Shown here piece by piece: positions 35,624 to 47,469 of a stretch of DNA of 64,000 bases. The notes under the pieces were generated by a model. The model was not told the DNA's origin, did not search any database, and saw only the letters and a list, made by a program, of their open reading frames with translations. The DNA is from Lutraria lutraria (Eukaryota; Mollusca; Bivalvia; Venerida; Mactridae), in NCBI GenBank assembly GCA_964023205.1, contig OZ026844.1:35759326-35823325 (forward strand), read 5' to 3'. Each line of letters starts with the position of its first letter. Positions within the stretch are counted from its first letter, which is position 1. The translations under genes and the position numbers were made by a program.

Positions 35624-38600
35624 CTGTAAATATACAATGAATATATAAGAAGATACATGCACTTTTTTGTCTTAAACGTAACTCTACTTTATCTATTTCC
35701 AATTATCGCCCTTGCGTATTCTTGAGATAAATATCACCAACAGTGTTTATAATTCAAAATATTTAAACGAAACTTAATCAGATGTCAATGAGTAGAAATC
35801 AGAACACAGGAATCATAACACAGCCACATCTGTTTTCGTTTAACTAACATAAATTTAATTTCAATGATAAACATTGATAGGAACGTACATGTAATTCCAA
35901 AACCAATCAAGGCATGCGTCTTGAAACTTGCAATTGGAATATTATTACAAAAAAAAGTAGATAGCAAAAAAGAGAAGTGTAGGGGATACAAATCATATTT
36001 GTTTGTTAAACGGGCCTTATATGTATACAAATATCATATATAAATGAGTGCTAAACATACTTTTAGCAGTGGTTGTGGTTGGTACCTCAGTGGTTGTGGA
36101 AGGCGTGCCAATGGTTGTGGTAGGCGCGTCAGTGGTTGTGGTAGGTGTGCCAGTGGTTGTGGTAGGTGTGTCAGTGGTTGTGGTAGGTGTGTCAGTGGTT
36201 GTGGTAGGTGTGTCAGTGGTTGTGGTAGGTGTGTCAGTGGTTGTGGTAGGTGTGTCAGTGGTTGTGGTAGGTGTGTCAGTGGTTGTGGTAGGTGTGTCAG
36301 TGGTTGTGGTAGGTGTGCCAGTGGTTGTGGTAGGTGTGTCAGTGGTTGTGGTAGGCGTGCCAATGGTTGTGGTAGGCGCGTCAGTGGTTGTGGTAGTTGT
36401 GCCAGTGGTTGTGGTAGGTGTGTCAGTGGTTGTGGTAGGTGTGTCAGTGGTTGTGGTAGGTGTCTCGGTGCTTGTGGTAGGTGTGTCAGTGGTTGTGGTA
36501 GGTGTGTCAGTGGTTGTGGTAGGTGTGTCAGTGGTTGTGGTAGGTGTGTCAGTGGTTGTGGTAGGCGTGTCAGTGGTTGTGGTAGGTGTGTCAGTGGTTG
36601 TGGCAGGCGAGTCAGTGGTTGTGGCAGTGGTTGTGGTAGGTGTGTCAGTGGTTGTGGTAGGTGTGTCAGTGGTTGTGGCAGGTGTCTCGGTGCTTGTGGT
36701 AGGTGTGTCAGTCGTTGTGGTAGGTGTGTCAGTGGTTGTGGTAGGTGTGTCAGTGGTTGTGGTAGGTGTGTCAGTGGTTGTGGCAGGTGTCTCGGTGCTT
36801 GTGGTAGGTGTGTCAGTCGTTGTGGTAGGTGTGTCAGTGGTTGTGGTAGGTGTGTCAGTGGTTGTGGCAGGTGTCTCGGTGCTTGTGGTAGGTGTGTCAG
36901 TGGTTGTGGCAGGGGTCTCAGTGGTTGTGGTATGTGTGTCAGTGGATGTGGTAGGCGGGTCAGTGGTGGTGGTAGGCGTGTCAGTGGTTGTGGTAAGTAT
37001 GTCAGTGGTTGTGGTAGGTGTGTCAGTGGTTGTGGTAGGTGTCTCGGTGCTTGAGGTAAGTGTGTCAGTGGTTGTGGTAGGTGTCTCGGTGCTTGTGGTA
37101 GGTGTGTCAATGGTTGTGGTAGGCGTGTCAGTGGTTGTGGTAGGCGCGTCAGTGGTTGTGGTAGGTGTGTCAGTGGTTGTGGTAGGTGTCTCAGTGGTTG
37201 TAGTAGGTGTGTCAGTGGTTGTGGTAAGTGTGTCAGTGGTTGTGGTAGGTGTCTCGGTGCTTGTGGTAGGTGTGTCAGTGGTTGTGGTAGGTGTGTCAGT
37301 GGTTGTGGTAGGTGTGTCAGTGGTTGTGGTAAGTGTTTCAGTGGTTGTGGCAGGTGTATCAGTGGTTGTGGTAGGTGTGTCAGTGGTTGTGGTAGGTGTA
37401 TCAGTGGTTGTGGTAGGTGTATCAGTGGTTGTGGTAGGTGTGTCAGTGGTTGTGGTAGGTGTGTCAGTGGTTGTGGTAGGTGTCTCGGTGCTTGTGGTAA
37501 GTGTGTCAGTGGTTGTGGTAAGTGTGTCAGTGGTTGTAGTAGGTGTGTCAGTGGTTGTGGTAGGTGTGGTAGTGGTAGTGGTAGGCGCGTCAGTGGTTGT
37601 GGTAGGCTTGTCAGTGGTAGTGGTAGGTGTTTTAGTGGCTGAGGTAGAACTGTCAGTGGTTGTGGTAGGCGTGTCAGTTGTTGTGGTAGGCGTGTCAGTG
37701 GTAGTATTAGGTGCCTCAGTGGTTGTTGTAGCTACCTCAGTAGATTTGGTAGGTTCCTCAGTTGTTGTGGTAGGCGTGTCAGTAGTTGTGGTAAGTACCG
37801 CAGTGGTTGTGGTCGGTGCTATAGTTGTTGGGAGGTATGGACTTTCTGAACAAACAACTCTTATCAACGGCTCGGCTTTGAAAAGGAAGTAGAATAATAT
37901 TAAATTAATAATAAGTAAAACATGCTAGTACTACATGTATAAAGTCATGTATGTCATTTCAGTTATGATTCTGATAATTGTTTGTTTGTTCATTGGTACG
38001 CTCGCTTGATAGATTGATAGGAACAAACATGTTCTTCCATTTCATTGCAAGAGTCCTTCAACATCAACTAGTTAGAAACAAAATGAGATAAAAAAAAGAA
38101 GCAGTTACAAAAATGTATATCGCATTGGTCTAAACATTGTTAAAGAGCAAATAGATAGATAGATAGATTTATAGATAGTACATTAAAAGTTTAAAACATA
38201 CAAACAATGAAAGACAGGTATGAATTAAAGAAGCCATGTCAATCAACATTTTATAGTAAATAACCATCAACAGAAAAACTGAATTCACAATTAGTTGGAA
38301 TCTGTACTTGAGTATAGACTAACACACATTTATAATTGTTCATGTTCAAATGATAAGTAAAAATACAAATACTTACTGCTGCTGCCACCCGAATTAGACT
38401 CAGTATCATTTTGATCTGAAATAGAATATATACAGTCCATTTTTACAATGACTTCTTTCCAAGGAGTTTCCTCAGATTGCAGTCTATTTTACGTTAAAGG
38501 TCATATGGTTAAGAAATATATAATTGGTTATCAATCGCAAATATAATAAATGTTTATGAGCATAAGTACGAATGTATGTAAACACGACTCAAAGGCCTGG

Positions 38601-41600
38601 AAACGCAGTTTTATAACATGGTAGCTTGTTTTCGTCAGAAAGTCTGAGAGAGTTGGTTCCCTTGACGTGGCATCATGATGTATGTATCCAATGTAGTTGA
38701 CAGAGCGTGCATACAAATTCATAAGAGCGGCGTACGAGCTGGATAAGCCTAAATGGAATATTGGGCTTGGTATAAGGAAAGTGGGCGCAGTAAATGTAGA
38801 AATATAGGCGGAATGTACTGATAATGCATGGGTTCATATAAGAGCAGAGTTCATTAAGCAATCAAGAACGTGACATTAACAAGAACATCTTAATTAACAT
38901 GTTTGGAGGATACATTGGGAGATATTTGAAATGGAATCGATCAATCGAGCACTTGTTCACATTCTTAGCGGAAGATTCTTTACCACAATGGTTCGAAGGT
39001 TCGCGCAATAAGTTGACTTACCACAGTTCTGATTATGTATACGATTAATACATTCACCATTGCATAAAAATTGGCTTTCAGGGCAAACAGTGGTGACTTC
39101 TCCTGAAGAAAGAGGAAAACGTTCTTTGTAATTTTGTTATAGTATACACAGGTGGTATATATCAATTCAGTCAGACATATCAAAAAGTAACTAAATGGTC
39201 TTAATACAGAGTAGACATTAATTAGAGGTTTATAAACTTAATTCAGTAGATCAGGAATTTTGTGAATTCACGAAGAATCGTATAATTACATCATTATACA
39301 CAAAGAAAAATAGATTTCATTAAATCCGTAACAACATAATAAAGATTGGTGTACTGTACAACCTCCCCAGAGCAACAACCTCCCTTTAACAACAGTATGC
39401 TTTTTTACACTGTACGATTTAATTATAAATTTAACCTCTCTAGAGCAACAACCTGTCAGCAACAACATAATTCTGCTACTCCCTAAGGGTGTGTCTTTGG
39501 AGAGGTTATCCTGTTTTGGAAAAAATAAGTACGTGTTGAACGCAACTGTGTTCAATTCTTCTTTACGTCAGTGTTCACTATAAACATCCTTTACTGTACA
39601 ATTGCTTGGTCACGGGTTGAATTTTTTTACATGTGTGACTGTACTCGTACAAAGAGGAATTCCAACCACTTCCAATGTGTACACTACGGTAGCGCTATGC
39701 ACTATATAGGTTAGACAAACGTAGTGACGTCACGCTATGTATAGAACGTTAGACAAACGTAGTGACGTCACGCTATGTATAGAACGTTAGACAAACGTAG
39801 TGACGTCACGCTATGTATAGAACGTTAGACAAACGTAGTGACGTCACGCTATGTATAGAACGAACCACTTCAATAATAACACCACCTTCACATTACGTCA
39901 CAGTAATTGATATCGATATCATGGTTTAAGTTTAATTTGACTTAAAACATAATCTGAACGTAAGTTAAAGTTAAGAATGTTTGTTGCTATAGCAACATCT
40001 AGTGCATGTTGAATATTAGTCTGTTTAATAATAATATTAATACATATAAGTATGTCGTCTGTTGCTTACACTAGTAAATCATGTTCTCTCTTCTCCCTAA
40101 TTATACTTTACACTATTTCAGTAACAATATAATTGTTGGGGCATCTTGGGGTAACATGTCATTACTTTAAACTCATCTAACGAAATTGCTGGAGTATAAA
40201 GTATGATGGACAATGTTTTCGTGTAATTAGAAAGAAAACGTACTTCTGTATTTCATTCTACATTGTTAGAACAGTGATTCAGAGTGTGATGTCTTCTTTT
40301 AAAAAGGTTATCAAATCATCATTGTTTTATATCATAGTCAAACACATATTCACTACTATATAAAGGTCTGCTGAGCATGCCTTAATGTACAGAGCATAAA
40401 TTTAATTATGCGATATTAAAATTGAATTACTACAGTAAGCATGTACGTAAATGTTGTTTGATATAGTCTACTTTACAGTTAAGAGTCTAGAAATAAGGCA
40501 TATCTATACTGGAATGTGTTTGTCTAAACAGACGTTCAGTTTTTGCACGAGTTTCATGAAATTTTCGAAAAATGTATTTCCTGTAGTTTGATTTTAAAAA
40601 AGATTAGTCATGAAATAATTTCTTCTGATTAATTAAGATCCGTTGTATAAATGAATAACTAGATTGGCTAATAAATGTTACTATGACCAATAAAAATTGA
40701 ATATTAGTTGGGGTGTTAGCTGGGGGTGTTATCGTTTTATAGAATCTCAGTGTTCAACTGCATGTTTTAACACAAGATAAAACAATGAAGGAGAACATAG
40801 TACTTCCTGTGTATATCAAAGTGAGTGAAGCAAATACCGACACTGTCGGTTCACACAGTGGGTGACTTAATAAACAGTACAACACTGACCATACAAAGCT
40901 GTGGCTATCAGTGACCAATAAAAGTATTTGATTAACAGTAACAAGGACTATTATACATACATGTATATACGTCCTTGTCACTGCTCATTTGTATTATACA
41001 TATACAATAACCTTGTAACTACAGAACAGTATTTGACATGATGACTGTGCATGAGGACTAAATTTGTTTTCTATACATATTTTTATATGTTACAGAACTA
41101 CATTATGTAGATCCAGAAAATGCATAAAAATATTAGTTTTAAGCCATTTGCCTGATTTTTGCAGCATAAGACACAACCTCTCCGAAGCAACAAAATTATG
41201 TTGTTGTTGAGAGGTTGTTGCTCTAGGGAGGTTTAACGTGCAGAAATCGTACTGTTGTTGAAAGGAGATTGTTGCTCTGAATAGTTGGTCGGTGTGGAGA
41301 GGTTGTACCATACATAAATAACATTGATTTATTTGCAGGATAATCATGACGGCCCAGTGCTCATTAAAATTCGTAATTTTGCAGTAGGTGATAGTTGGAG
41401 AAATTAATAACGCACATAATGTCTGAAAATGTAAATTATTTAACGACGGTGATTTTATCTGCAGGTATAGAATTTGTGGTCTTGACATAAATAAAATGTA
41501 GCAAAAATAATAATACAGTTGGCTTAATTGTTGTATACATGTATATACAAATTGAAGGTAGCAGTACGTATCACTATCATGGCTTGCATGTCCTGCACCT

Positions 41601-44600
41601 CACAGAAAGAGAGACAGGAGTTAATCAGTCTGTTCTTCTGTATGTTTTTTTTTATTTTGGCAAACGTTGAAGAAGTTAGAGGGAAAATTTATAACAATAA
41701 AATGCAGACAGAGCTTGAAATTCAGCACGAACGGCCAGCCAACAAAAGAGTTTCGATTTTAGTTTCTTAATCGAAAAATAAATAAATATAGTTAAATCAA
41801 TATCGTTCGCTTTGACAATAGTCTTAACAAGAATGTGTCGTTTTGTTCTGTTAATAATAAAAAAGGTTCAATATTACCATAAACAAACATCACAATAAAC
41901 AAACATTACAATATTTCTTCATTCCTTCCGTGCATATCGATGTAGAATTTTTGAAACGTTTAATTTAAACATACATATGGTAATTTTTCAAAGTATAGAA
42001 ATTATTTATAATCTAGAAAATGGTTACTTACCACAGATATTTTCGTCGGATGCATCATTACAATCGGGAAGAGAGTCACATACGACACTCTCAGGAAGGC
42101 ATGTACCATCACCACACTGGAATTGATCTACACCGCATAAATCTAACAATAAAGGATGTACATTCAGATTGGTATTCGTCCGTTCGTACGCTATTAATGC
42201 ATCTTAGTAAGACATTAATAGAAAATGCTTGAAGAATGAAAGTCACATTTATACATACAATCGATTCGAAGAGTAATTGATCGAATTTTTTAGCAAAAAT
42301 AAGTGTCCTATGCATGCACTGCTTATTGAAGGGAGATCACTGCGTATTCCTTAGTTCAAACTCGTCATTGCGATTAGTTCCCTTTGCAGTATACCGTGTA
42401 CCGCTAAGCTTCAGAGAGGAAAACGGATGCGTGTGAAATGTCTTGGCAATATGTGATACAGAAGAATAGAATAAAACTTGAAGAACTTACTCAGTGATAT
42501 TTTAGTACAGTACGCAGTTGTTTCAGAACGTATTTGGCTTTTTGTTAATTGTATCGTGATTTCATTGTTCTCAGGTGTGAGACCAGTAACATCAAACGTA
42601 GAATGCTCACATTCACTAGAGTGTTGTGAATCAACAATAGCAGCGCCAGTGAAATTGACTGATGCTCCACAATCGCTACCTTGTGTTCCACCAAACGCTG
42701 TTTTCACCGTTATATGTCTACCATTAAGTATTTGTATTTGACAAGAACATGCCACGCCCGTATCAAGTGTCGTCTCAATGGCCTGATCGGTGTCCACGTA
42801 TACTTCCGTTCCATTGACTGTGCCGCTAACACACATCGTAGCTACTATAATCAAGTAAAATAAAGTACAAAATGAATTTCATTACTTTGTTTTATCATTT
42901 TTACAAACCAACATGTGGTTGATAGAAATGTTCTGGTGTCGCAACATGTTAACCAATTATTAGTGAAAAGAAAGCCGATGTGTTTTATATTTTTACTTAT
43001 TTTTTATCTCTTGAAAAGGTCCTTTAATTTTACATCCTACGGGGCATTTTGTCAAATTTTCCAGCTTAGTTTAATTGTGGAGGAACATCCCAGGTGTGAA
43101 CCTGAGTAAAACCATCAGTCTCCCATGACTTAGCTGGACAGTTTACTCTCACAGTGATGTGATGTTTTCAGACTCACAGAGATGATGTGCTAGTGATTTC
43201 TGATACTGTAAGCACTCGACCACGGAATGTTCTATTTATTCATATAAATAAATTGTATCTTCTTGCTGATATTACCCTAAATCTAAATATATTGCTGATG
43301 TCTTTGACTACATAATCATCATCTCAACCCATATAATCATTACTACAATTATGTTAATTTTGTAAATAATTTCTGTACCTTGTGATATCTGAATTCCATG
43401 ATGAACATCTAAACACGTGCTCATCACCCCTGGTGATAAAAAAATCATATTCGATTTCATTCAGGAAGTATGTGAAATTTACAGTGCTAAAATTAAAGAT
43501 ACATTAGGTATGTCTAATAGATTGATAAATATACAGGCTTGTCCCGGTAGTCATGTAGCTTATAATTAATGTTCAAGCCTGAGAAACTATCTAAAATGTA
43601 ATGTCGTTTTGTACATATCCGATTATGTTGATCATTTATAGAAGGGTATTTCCCAAATACTTGCCCCCTTTTTGGGTGGCTTGAAAGGCTCGTGATTGAT
43701 TTGGGCGTTTTCCAAAACGCTTAAAATCTGGTTTTCAAAGATGAATCGAACTCACGGACCAGAGTTCTATAGACAAACACCTCATTTTCATCATCATCAT
43801 CATCTCTAGTAACCACATCACTTTAGCTAAAGTATTCTCGTGAGGTGGATAAAGATACTATATTTTAGACTAAGTAATGAATTCAGCAAGTCTTATTCAA
43901 TCAATATAATATCAAAAAATGACTAAAACAAAAAAAAGTGAAAATTTGAGGAGACATTACAGAGGTACAGTCAAGCCTGTGTTATTGGCCACCTCCGAAT
44001 AAAGCTATTCATTTAAAAATACTCACTGTTTGATTATTTAGAACATAATGACCTCCAAATAACAGGCATCTGTCAATAAAGAACACATTTTATCTTTCCC
44101 AATGATGACCTTTGTACACAGGTTTGACTGTAATGTTTACTCATGCAGTGAAATTAAACGCAGAAGTAAAATAACGCAAAAGTGTCGTAAAAATATTGAT
44201 GTATTCACATTTATTGTGCGTAAAAATTTCCACGAACGTAATACAATGAGAGGAGTGGTCTCGCATCAGCTAAACCTTTCTAGGAAGCTAGTCATGTTAG
44301 ACGGAAATAACCGATATATCTAGTATGAATAACTTATCCAATAATGAATGCTTATTTACTACAATTTACAATATTGAATATATACAACATACCTAAATTT
44401 AGGTGAACGTGTTTTTTTCCTATTTATTTACAATAGATTTAGGTAAATAAATGGGAAAAATCAAGTCCGCCTAAATTTGGGTAAATAATTTTATTTATGT
44501 TGATTACATGTTATGTTACAATAAAACCTTTGTGTCAAAAAAACCCTTCGGTCTCACTATTTACGTGATATTATTATCAAGTTTAATTATAAGGATCCTT

Positions 44601-45593
44601 TAAAAAATAGAACTTAACATCATGAATTCTTCGGTAAATTGGTTAAATAAACATATTTGGCAAATTGAAAACGATTGTTCGTTAATTAGCGTATCTGTTT
44701 ATAAAGACTTCTACATTTGATTTTCTACGAGAATTTTAATTTTTGTTAAGTAATATGGTAATTGTATATTTCGTATTTAAAAGATTAGTTCCAAATTCAT
44801 TTATATACAGTATAGGCCATATTGACTCCAACACTTTGTGTTTAGTAGTCGCCGCCAGCAAATGACAGCAAAAAACATGTATTTCTTACACGCTTAATTA
44901 ATTAATTTGAACTGAATGGTTAATTACATAGATATAATCTTTATATTGAGGAAGTCGTTGAATGCAATTTCACAGTGAGCTGAGGTTTTTCTATTCCGCT
45001 CTGAAATACGATTCTGTTGTACACGAAAACAAGTAACTGTCGAGTGTTTCAAAGAAGTACAAATAAGCTACATGTACACAAAGGGGTTCAGCACATAAAT
45101 ATCGTCAATATATACAATTTAGACCCCACAAAAATCATCTTACACTATATTTATAATCAATAAATTAATCCCTTTGCATGTACAATTCGTGAATAATTCA
45201 TAATATATGAGTTCTTATTTACGAGTATTTGACTTTATAACCAAATCCTTATCATAATTAAGATCTTAAGTGCATAGTCACGGAGTATGGATTTTTTTTG
45301 CATAAATGTAAGCCATACTAAACGTAATGAGATTTTTTTACAATAATTATCTTTCTTAGTGGTCATCTTTATGATGATCCTTAATTTTGACCGATTTTAA
45401 TAGTTTCTCCGGGTTTTTTTTTCAACTAAATAAATGGATCAATTCAATAGTAAAGCCGTTTAATTGTTTATTACACAACCATGATTCATTGAACAAAGCA
45501 TATAGTTTAACTTAAACGATTTGTTAATAAAAAAAACTTACCAGATATTAATCCGGTGTGTATTATTGTAAACAAAAACAACTTTAACTCCAT
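34685..45593 (-). CDS. Mucin-like type I membrane protein with LDLa domain, 8 coding exons
   Basis: Exons on the minus strand, 5' to 3': 45593-45542, 42844-42491, 42142-42032, 39102-39022, 38415-38377, 37875-36061, 35623-35524 and 34880 to about 34685. Phases agree at every join (mostly phase 1), giving about 915 aa. Order: signal peptide ([17 protein letters not shown]), a roughly 118-aa Cys-containing domain I cannot assign, an LDLa domain, a short 4-Cys module, a 600-aa Thr-rich mucin region, a TM helix and a tail beginning [17 protein letters not shown]. Phase-1 domain exons suggest a shuffled-domain cell-surface protein. The overall architecture is not one I recognise, so no symbol is given. 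The 3' end is uncertain: the frame stops at 34685-34687, but a gtatga donor near 34750 could lead to a further exon. Confidence 0.78.
36061..37875 (-). CDS. Mucin exon: about 80 TTTTDTP heptads
   Basis: One 1,815-nt exon entirely in frame, from the acceptor tttcaaag at 37876 to the donor gtatgt at 36060. After a short lead ([16 protein letters not shown]) it encodes almost perfect 7-residue repeats TTTTDTP, with variants such as [22 protein letters not shown] and TTTTDAP. The 21-bp unit keeps all frames open, so long ORFs also exist on the opposite strand; these are shadows. The Thr/Pro content implies dense O-glycosylation and an extended stalk. The copy number is likely to vary between individuals. 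The non-coding strand is G-rich (gtggtaggtgtgtcagtggt). Confidence 0.9.
38150..38177 (+). repeat. (ATAG)n microsatellite
   Basis: Repeats of agatagatagatagat near 38151-38170, followed by an imperfect continuation. It lies in an intron of the mucin-like gene. Confidence 0.8.
38377..45593 (-). CDS. N-terminal ectodomain exons of the mucin-like protein
   Basis: Exon 45593-45542 encodes the signal peptide. Exon 42844-42491 encodes [20 protein letters not shown] and onward, a domain of about 118 aa with at least six Cys (MCVSG, CSCQI, SDCG, SECEH, YCTK) that may be a CUB-like beta-sandwich but lacks clear CUB signatures. Exon 42142-42032 is a good LDLa repeat: [16 protein letters not shown], then [12 protein letters not shown], with the acidic calcium-binding residues. 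Exon 39102-39022 holds four Cys ([22 protein letters not shown]) like a truncated LDLa. Exon 38415-38377 is a Ser/Gly linker ([13 protein letters not shown]). Confidence 0.78.
39350..39510 (+). repeat. Dispersed MITE-like repeat, family A, copy 1
   Basis: Begins tacaacctccccagagcaac and ends tttggagaggtt. Similar copies lie at 41171-41310 (opposite orientation) and 62382-62556. The shared core is agagcaacaacct and caacaacataatt. The ends are near-inverted repeats of each other (acaacctc / gaggttgt). A partial copy of the same end occurs near 26395-26465. Confidence 0.6.
39710..39861 (+). repeat. 4 x 38-bp tandem repeat, each with a perfect CRE
   Basis: Four identical or near-identical 38-bp units (gttagacaaacgtagtgacg then tcacgctatgtatagaac) in an intron of the mucin-like gene. 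Each unit carries the palindrome GTGACGTCAC, whose core TGACGTCA (39725, 39763, 39801, 39839) is the full CREB/ATF consensus. Isolated TGACGTCA sites also occur elsewhere in the window (near 10700 and at 12501), so the motif alone does not prove function. Confidence 0.9.
41171..41310 (-). repeat. Dispersed MITE-like repeat, family A, copy 2
   Basis: In reverse orientation to copy 1: cacaacctctccgaagcaac ... ggtgtggagaggttgtacc. It contains the complementary core gttgttgctctagggaggtt. Confidence 0.55.
43000..43225 (-). mobile_element. Decayed tRNA-SINE fragment
   Basis: On the minus strand a relic head (ccgtggtcgagtgctta, 43219 downwards) is followed by a body sharing phrases with the 28650-29050 SINE (gtcatgggagac, gtggaggaacatcccaggt on the plus strand). 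It is diverged, so the limits are approximate. Confidence 0.4.
43966..44132 (+). repeat. Dispersed MITE-like repeat, family B, copy 2
   Basis: Terminal inverted repeats are visible: tacagtcaagcct at the left and aggtttgactgta at the right. The internal sequence is shared with 34103-34275. Confidence 0.6.
44412..44462. repeat. Short AT-rich hairpin
   Basis: ttcctatttatttac pairs with gtaaataaatgggaa across about 12 bp. It is flanked by two copies of cctaaattt(a/g)gg, which are themselves palindromic. It lies in the first intron of the mucin-like gene. Confidence 0.5.
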
Positions 45594-46149
45594 GTCCGCG
45601 TTATAATGCGCACAATACATAAAGTACGTGCACAGCTTTGTCACAGTTATAATTTAAAAAAAAGTTTAACTTAGATGCCTTCATACAAGTATGGTAATGT
45701 TTTAATCACATCACTCAAGTAATATCCGATATGCACGTTGCGTCCAAATAAAAGATAAAAACAGGGGAAATGGATAATCTATAAATAGACATTATGTATG
45801 GAATTCCGGGTATGGGGTTTCGACATACACGCCGAGCCTAAAGAATGCGGTAGTGCATACCCTTATTTTTATACACAATCAAGGAATGGTCAAAACGCAT
45901 TAATACATTTGACCTGTCGAGAAATTCTGGACAATCGTCTCGGGATATTTTTGTATTAATACAACTACCTAATGATGCTTTGTAACTTTCTGTATTTACT
46001 AAATGAAGATCGCGCTCGGTTATGGTACATTTTTATTTAAACAAAAAATAACTTATGTTGTGTAAAATTGTATATTAATCATGATACGTAGAAATGATGA
46101 TGAGCCATAGCTCACGTCATATTTCAAAGTCAGGATTATTACGTGTGAG

Positions 46150-46365
46150 CGTAACACAGCCATTTTAGTACTAACTTTGCTTGTCACAGAATTGTAACGG
46201 ACTGAATGAAAAGTCGTGTGTTCGAATCTCGACTCCGCCATCCGAATCATAGTAGGCCTATCGAGGGCCTCTATTTCATTGTCCCCACCCCCAACTACCG
46301 AACCAAGTCATGATACTGTGTCTAGAAAATCACAACGGTAAAAAGGGCTTAAACGTGTATGCCAA
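46150..46365 (+). mobile_element. Possible tRNA-derived SINE
   Basis: A B-box-like phrase gtgttcgaatctc (about 46218) is followed by ccccaactaccgaacc and aagggcttaaacgtgtatgc. The last part recurs, somewhat changed, at 34556-34611 (ccccatcccaactaccgaac, aaaggcttaggcgtgtat). The A box is unclear. Confidence 0.4.
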
Positions 46366-47171
46366 ATTACATCCCTGAAAAACAAAAAAGTACTCGAAAT
46401 AAGAGTTGGGATCTACAAATGCCCGGTTTTTCTGTATCTCCCCTCCCCTATCTCCGGAGTGGCCCAGAAATGACCATAGCCTGCTGTCAAATGGGTAGTT
46501 GAATAGTAGATAAATAAATAGGCCTAATGTGTAGATTTAGCTACTTATGATTTGCATGATTTATAAAATGTGAATCTGTGCAGCCCCCGACCAGCTATTG
46601 CCACGTATTAGCTAAACATCGTTTATGTAGCCAAGTTTGAAAATGTCAAACCAGACTTGCATCATATCCAACATAAACAATTCCAAATTTCCCATTATAT
46701 ATATAGATCTAGTATTTGATGAAACGCCTAACGTCCCCCCCCCCCCCCCCTGACCTGCATATGTTCTAATATCATGAGTATTTAATAAAATAATGGACAG
46801 ATACTGGTGTGACTACAAACGCACGAAATTCTATCCGACCTTAGACCACGCGCCCAGCACGGGTTTTCTCAGTCGAAACTAATTTTATACATTAGGTAGT
46901 AGAAATACTGCTTTGTCATTGGCTTGGTGCGTGACCTAACGACATTTAAGAATGAAACATGATTTGCACGTGCAAATTGCCTTTCAAAAAGTCCACGAAT
47001 CTTAAACTATTTTGTAACGCCATCTATGTCTCTGTTCGTACATAATAGTGTAAACGTGTGAGTGTAAACATTTAGCTTTCTATTTCTTATTAAATAAATA
47101 TTCACTAAAAGAAATACGACTTTATAAATTTCCCGCACAACTCAGGTGTATTCGGCTTCGGAAACTCCACA

Positions 47172-47190
47172 CGTCGTCATCTTTTATTGG
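47172..47190 (-). promoter_or_regulatory. ERSE-like element upstream of EDEM1
   Basis: On the minus strand this reads CCAAT-N9-CGACG, one mismatch from the ER stress response element CCAAT-N9-CCACG, with the spacer exactly 9 bp. It is about 280 bp before the EDEM1 ATG. EDEM1 is a known unfolded-protein-response target in mammals, which makes the site plausible; function is inferred. Confidence 0.45.
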
Positions 47191-47469
47191 TCAAATTGTG
47201 TGGGGAATTTCCTGACGAATTATCTTCTGTGCGGAGTAATATTTATCTTTGTAATAATATTCTACACGTTAAATTATTGATATATACTTTAAATCATTTA
47301 AGTTTAATAAAATAATTATCAGAATAATTCTAGTACAAGTAGTTTTGCCAATTCGTGATAAATTGAAAAGATCTACTTTTTAATACTGTATGTATTTTTA
47401 GATGTCCTTCGGCACTTCCGGTAACTTCAACTTTCGGATAGATAAGCTACGAACGCTTGAAAATGTATT

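Larger units (their letters stand above)
45594..47469. promoter_or_regulatory. Divergent intergenic region between the mucin-like gene and EDEM1
   Basis: About 1.9 kb separates the start codons of two genes transcribed away from each other, so both promoters should lie here. It also contains a SINE-like stretch (46150-46365) and a 15-bp poly-C tract near 46736. No TATA box can be assigned with confidence. Confidence 0.5.

Noticed and set aside
36034..37110. Minus-strand 358-aa ORF rich in LPQPLTH
   Set aside because: It is an alternative frame of the mucin exon. It begins inside the repeat and does not join the flanking exons in phase.
36044..37892. Plus-strand ORFs of 336 and 614 aa (Gly/Cys-rich and Val-rich)
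   Set aside because: They are shadows of the 21-bp coding repeat on the minus strand. Only the minus frame has matching splice sites, a downstream TM exon and an upstream signal peptide.
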